Assembly: GCA_026713485.1 (NCBI GenBank)
Contig: JAPOOK010000003.1
Location: 1 to 64,000 of the forward strand
Origin: Chloroflexota bacterium
Lineage (GTDB): Bacteria > Chloroflexota > Dehalococcoidia > UBA6926
Reading direction: 5' to 3'
Length of the DNA: 64,000 bases
Below the pieces are notes generated by a model. The model was not told the DNA's origin. It searched no databases and saw only the letters and a list, made by a program, of their open reading frames with translations. A program made the translations under genes and the position numbers. Shown here piece after piece: positions 60,833 to 64,000 of the stretch. Each line of letters opens with the position of its first letter. Position 1 is the first letter of the stretch.

Positions 60833-63511
60833 ATGCTGCTGACCCGCCTCGCGCTGTTTCTTCGGCTTGTCCTGACGCCGTTCGGCGCCGTTATTGCATT
60901 CGTCGAGTCGCTTTTTGAGCGTTACGGCATGATTCCCACCCGTCTTGCTCTGCGCGTGCGGATCATAACGCTCATCCTTCTTCTGGCTCTCATCGTGGGT
61001 GGTATCTGGTCGTACACGCGGCTGCAGGTCGAGTATCTGCCGTCGGTGGATTTCCCTTTGGTCACGGTCGTCACGTTTTACCCGGGGGCGAGCCCCGATA
61101 CCGTCCTTGAGGATGTGACGATTCCGATCGAGAAGATCCTGCAGGAGCAGGAGGACGTAAAACTTGTTCAGTCCACCTCGGCGCTCAATCTGTCGGTCGT
61201 CTCTGCGGAGTTCGCGTTCGGCACGGACACGGCGGCGATTGAGGAGGCCGTGCAGGGGGAGGTTGACCAACTCCAGCTGCCACCACCCGTCGGCACGCCG
61301 AACGTTGGGCGGCTGAACTTTGAACAGTTCCCGGTGCTGCAGGTGTCGGCGAGGAGCAATCTGCCGCCAGAGGAGCTGCAAACGATTGTGGAACGCGACA
61401 TTCTCCCGCGGCTGAGGGAAGTTCCGGGCGTCGAGAGCGCGGACATTCCCGCCAACGCGGGCGGGAAAGGCGTTATCAGCCGGACGAACGGGCAGCCGAG
61501 CCTGACCATCGATGTGGTCAAAGGGGCTGACGACAACACGGTCCAGGTGGTGAACGCCGCGCTTGCGGAGCTGGACGACATCAAGGCGGGGCTGCCGGCC
61601 GACATCCAGTTCACGGAGATTTCCAACCAGGGGCCGGAGATCCAGGATTCCATCGACTCGCTGGGCCGGGAGGTGGCGCTTGGGGCATTCTTGGCCATCC
61701 TGGTGATTCTTGGGTTCCTGCTGAGCGTCCGTCCGACGTTTGTCACAGGTATCTCTATCCCTGCCAGCCTTCTTGCGGGCATCATCGTCATGAACCTACA
61801 GGGGATGAGCCTTAACGTGGTCACGCTTGGCGCTTTAGCCATCGCCGCAGGACGAGTGGTAGATGACTCCATCGTCGTGATGGAGAATATCTATCGACAC
61901 ATCCAGGATGGCGAGGACCGGCTGCACGCCGCGTTTGAAGGTACGAAAGAGGTCGCCCTGCCCATCACCATCGCAACTATGACGACGATTGCCGTCTTTG
62001 CGCCGCTTGGGTTTATCGGCGGCATCGTAAGCGAATTCTTCTTGCCGTTCGCGCTTGTGATTACCTATGCGCTGCTGGCCTCCCTGCTTGTGGCGTTGAC
62101 CGCGGTGCCAGTGCTGGCAAGCCTCCTAATCAAGAGGCACGCGACGGACACGGCTGAGGAGGTTCTTTCCCGGCGAATTATCCGTATCTACACGCCGTTG
62201 ATCACCTGGGCGCTGGGGCATCGGCTTTACACGATCCTCGGCGCAATCCTCCTGTTCGCGGGCAGCATGTCACTGCTCGCCAACATCCCCATCGGATTCC
62301 TGCCGGGGAGCGTGCAGAATGTCCTGAGCATTGAGATAGACACGCCTCCCACCACCAGCCCGGATGTTGTTGCCGGCTATCTGAATGAGGCGGAGGCACA
62401 GCTCGAGGAACTGCGGCTCGCCGGAGACGTTGAGGCGTATACATCGCAAGTTGGTGGCGGCTTCGGGTTCGGCGGGCCGGGCGGCGGCCTGACGACCATC
62501 AACATGTCGGCCCGCTTGGCGGAAGACGTAGACGCGCTGGCGATGTCTGATCGGCTGCAGGAGGCGTTTTCCGGCCCCGACCGCACGGTCTTTATCGAAC
62601 AGGCGCAGGGCGGCGGGCCGCCGGCGGGCGGACTAGAGGTCCGGCTGATCAGCGAGGACTACTTGCGGCTCATCGAGGCGTCCGACAGACTCATTGGCCC
62701 GGTGGCCGAGCTTGACGGCGTCATCAACGTCCGTTCCGATGCCATAGAAATTTCTGGGTCGAACCCACTCGGCGCTGCGTTTATTCCCATCACTCGCATC
62801 GATGGGCGGCGCACGGTGACAATCTCCGGCGTCATCACGGCGCAGGACACGAGGGCTGTGAGCGCAGAGATCGACCGTATAGTCGACGAGGTGGGGCTGC
62901 CGCCGGGTGTGGAGCGCGAGACGGGCGGTGTGTTCAGCGACATCCAAGAGGTCTTCACGCAGATGGTCATCGCCATGGGCATCGGCGCAGTGCTCGTCTA
63001 TGCGGTGATGTTCGTGGCGCAGCGTTCATTCATAACTCCAATGATTATCCTGATCGCCGTGCCGCTGGCGTTCACGGGCGCAATAACCGCATTGTTCCTC
63101 ACCGGACGGGCGCTCAGCCTGCCGGGTCTGATGGGACTGCTGATGCTGATCGGATTGGTCGTCACCAACGCCGTCGTCCTGATCGCCTTTGTGGACCAAG
63201 TGCGGGGACGCGGCGCGCGTATTCGTGACGCACTTATCCAGGGCGGGCAAGCGCGCATCCGCCCCATCCTGATGACGGCGCTGACGACGAGCTTTGTGTT
63301 GCTGCCCCTCGCGCTTGAGGAGGGCCAGTCCAGCGGTATTATCGGCGCGGAGCTGGCCACGGTAATCATCGGCGGCCTGATGACATCCACTGTGCTCACG
63401 CTTGTCGTGATTCCCGTCGTCTACCGCCTCCTGCGGCGAGAGAATCGCGAATTGCCGGACACGCCACTCACAGGGAGGCAAGGCGTCGCCCCGGCGGGCG
63501 GCACTGAGTAA
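60833..63511 (+). CDS. RND-family efflux transporter (AcrB/SwrC-like, single gene)
   Basis: The 892-residue protein has the RND layout of two six-helix halves with large extracytoplasmic loops. It begins with a 40-residue extension (LALFLRLVLTPFGAVIAFVESLF) ahead of the first canonical helix. The proton-relay pair is in AGRVVDDSIVVMENIYRH (about 340-357). It is shorter than AcrB (about 1,040 residues); the loops are reduced. No membrane-fusion protein or TolC-like channel is adjacent, as in Gram-positive-type RND systems. A GGGFGFGGPGGG stretch at about 540-552 is a flexible loop. The cargo is unknown. Confidence 0.9.
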   Translation: MLLTRLALFLRLVLTPFGAVIAFVESLFERYGMIPTRLALRVRIITLILLLALIVGGIWSYTRLQVEYLPSVDFPLVTVVTFYPGASPDTVLEDVTIPIEKILQEQEDVKLVQSTSALNLSVVSAEFAFGTDTAAIEEAVQGEVDQLQLPPPVGTPNVGRLNFEQFPVLQVSARSNLPPEELQTIVERDILPRLREVPGVESADIPANAGGKGVISRTNGQPSLTIDVVKGADDNTVQVVNAALAELDDIKAGLPADIQFTEISNQGPEIQDSIDSLGREVALGAFLAILVILGFLLSVRPTFVTGISIPASLLAGIIVMNLQGMSLNVVTLGALAIAAGRVVDDSIVVMENIYRHIQDGEDRLHAAFEGTKEVALPITIATMTTIAVFAPLGFIGGIVSEFFLPFALVITYALLASLLVALTAVPVLASLLIKRHATDTAEEVLSRRIIRIYTPLITWALGHRLYTILGAILLFAGSMSLLANIPIGFLPGSVQNVLSIEIDTPPTTSPDVVAGYLNEAEAQLEELRLAGDVEAYTSQVGGGFGFGGPGGGLTTINMSARLAEDVDALAMSDRLQEAFSGPDRTVFIEQAQGGGPPAGGLEVRLISEDYLRLIEASDRLIGPVAELDGVINVRSDAIEISGSNPLGAAFIPITRIDGRRTVTISGVITAQDTRAVSAEIDRIVDEVGLPPGVERETGGVFSDIQEVFTQMVIAMGIGAVLVYAVMFVAQRSFITPMIILIAVPLAFTGAITALFLTGRALSLPGLMGLLMLIGLVVTNAVVLIAFVDQVRGRGARIRDALIQGGQARIRPILMTALTTSFVLLPLALEEGQSSGIIGAELATVIIGGLMTSTVLTLVVIPVVYRLLRRENRELPDTPLTGRQGVAPAGGTE

Positions 63512-63517
63512 GACCGC

Positions 63518-64000
63518 TCACCCCTCGCCGAATAGCCCATTCTCCATGTCTTCAGAGTCGGAAACCGGCGGTATCAGCCGGGCGTAGACCTCACGAGGCG
63601 CGAGGTGGCGGCGGAGTCTCGGCGAAAGCAACTCCCATCGCCGCATCCACCATGCTCCTTCTCTAAGTGCCGTCGTGTAGCACCGTGCGGCTTCCAGCCG
63701 TTGTGCCAGGACACCCCGCACATCAATGGTCGTCGTTGGCCGCTGCGACTCCTGTGCGATCCGCAGGGCGTCACGCACGTCGTCCAGGTTCTTTCGCCGC
63801 GTCAACCGTCCGATACGCAGTCCAGCCGCGAGTTGTCGCCGACCAAAGACTGCAGCGTAGAGGCGCGGCGCGGTGACGCCCGTCATCGATCCGACGGCCT
63901 GCAGGGTGGCCGCTCCGGTGAGGATGTGGTTGAGGTTGCCGGTGGCGCCGGTCGCGTCGAAGGTTATGACGACGTCGGGGCGGAGTCCACGGAGTTCGGC
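63518..64000 (-). CDS. PIG-L/LmbE-like deacetylase, degenerate (3' part)
   Basis: The frame is open past the window edge, so the N-terminus is missing. The visible 160 residues begin LRGLRPDVVITFDATGATGNLNHILTGAATLQAV, which resembles the PDVVITHDPxGxxGHPDH core of LmbE/PIG-L N-acetylglucosaminyl-type deacetylases. The catalytic HPDH is replaced by NLNH: only the last His (a zinc ligand in this family) is kept. The rest is a C-terminal helical part (MRRWELLSPRLRRHLAPREVYARLIPP). It is probably inactive or has a different substrate. The downstream end is seven bases after the RND gene, on the opposite strand. Confidence 0.7.
   Translation of the reverse strand, partial: AELRGLRPDVVITFDATGATGNLNHILTGAATLQAVGSMTGVTAPRLYAAVFGRRQLAAGLRIGRLTRRKNLDDVRDALRIAQESQRPTTTIDVRGVLAQRLEAARCYTTALREGAWWMRRWELLSPRLRRHLAPREVYARLIPPVSDSEDMENGLFGEG

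Noticed and set aside
1-64000. CRISPR arrays
   Set aside because: No series of regularly spaced direct repeats was found; the palindromes are single dispersed copies.

Overview
The window is 64 kb of a GC-rich bacterial chromosome with tightly packed genes. The gene content points to Chloroflexota, most likely a Dehalococcoidia/SAR202-like lineage. GpsA has a GTTSWGT nucleotide-binding loop instead of the usual GAGSWGT. Housekeeping genes sit among catabolic families such as Ldh-type dehydrogenase, fumarylacetoacetate hydrolase, MaoC hydratase and enoyl-CoA hydratase. There are Thr/Pro-rich (TPTPTATP) lipoproteins and no obvious outer-membrane genes. This is inference from gene content; no 16S rRNA or other taxonomic marker was read.

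Layout. 1-470 is the end of a NorD/CobT-like VWA protein. 509-1455 is a vapBC toxin-antitoxin pair with an unusually long antitoxin. 1462-3140 is a panC plus IF-2B-like operon. 3253-4803 holds an unknown gene and a YceI lipoprotein. 4935-10873 is a forward core-metabolism cluster: argF, der, plsY, gpsA, phosphoglucose/phosphomannose isomerase and a phosphodiesterase. 10991-14593 is a reverse run: RRM RNA-binding protein, alpha/beta hydrolase, Ldh-family dehydrogenase and FAH-family hydrolase. dnaN (14858) stands alone behind a promoter that abuts two DnaA-box-like sites. 16057-24966 carries dinB-like, dnaJ, a membrane protein, a metallo-beta-lactamase hydrolase, a permease, ylxP, gyrB and rplY (ctc). 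25150-29587 carries a Tat-exported sulfite-oxidase-like enzyme, comM, a universal stress protein and small ASCH and YCII proteins.

The accessory centre is 29611-33479. It is a four-gene reverse cluster of phage structural genes: HK97-like capsid, head-tail adaptor, tail/baseplate protein with an Asp-box propeller-like N-terminus, and a small partner. No terminase, portal, protease or integrase is visible. It diverges from a three-gene, translationally coupled TPR/membrane operon (33628-37384). This is the best candidate here for an undescribed system: a domesticated capsid-tail module or a remnant.

The remainder is 37415-43753 (enoyl-CoA hydratase, a cobO-cobT-cobS-cobU cobalamin salvage operon, MaoC hydratase, hydrolase); 43934-48654 (ferredoxin/flavodoxin reductase, MrfA-like helicase, secreted protein, orphan HigA-like antitoxin); serS, which appears to use an AUU start; the pntAA-pntAB-pntB transhydrogenase followed by two tandem MFS transporters; tRNA-Ser(UGA); a zincin-like lipoprotein; sucCD; an RND transporter; and the 3' part of a degenerate PIG-L-type protein. 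REP-like palindromes and related dispersed repeats lie in several intergenic gaps (24174, 38547, 47112, 47181, 48768, 48831, 56191).
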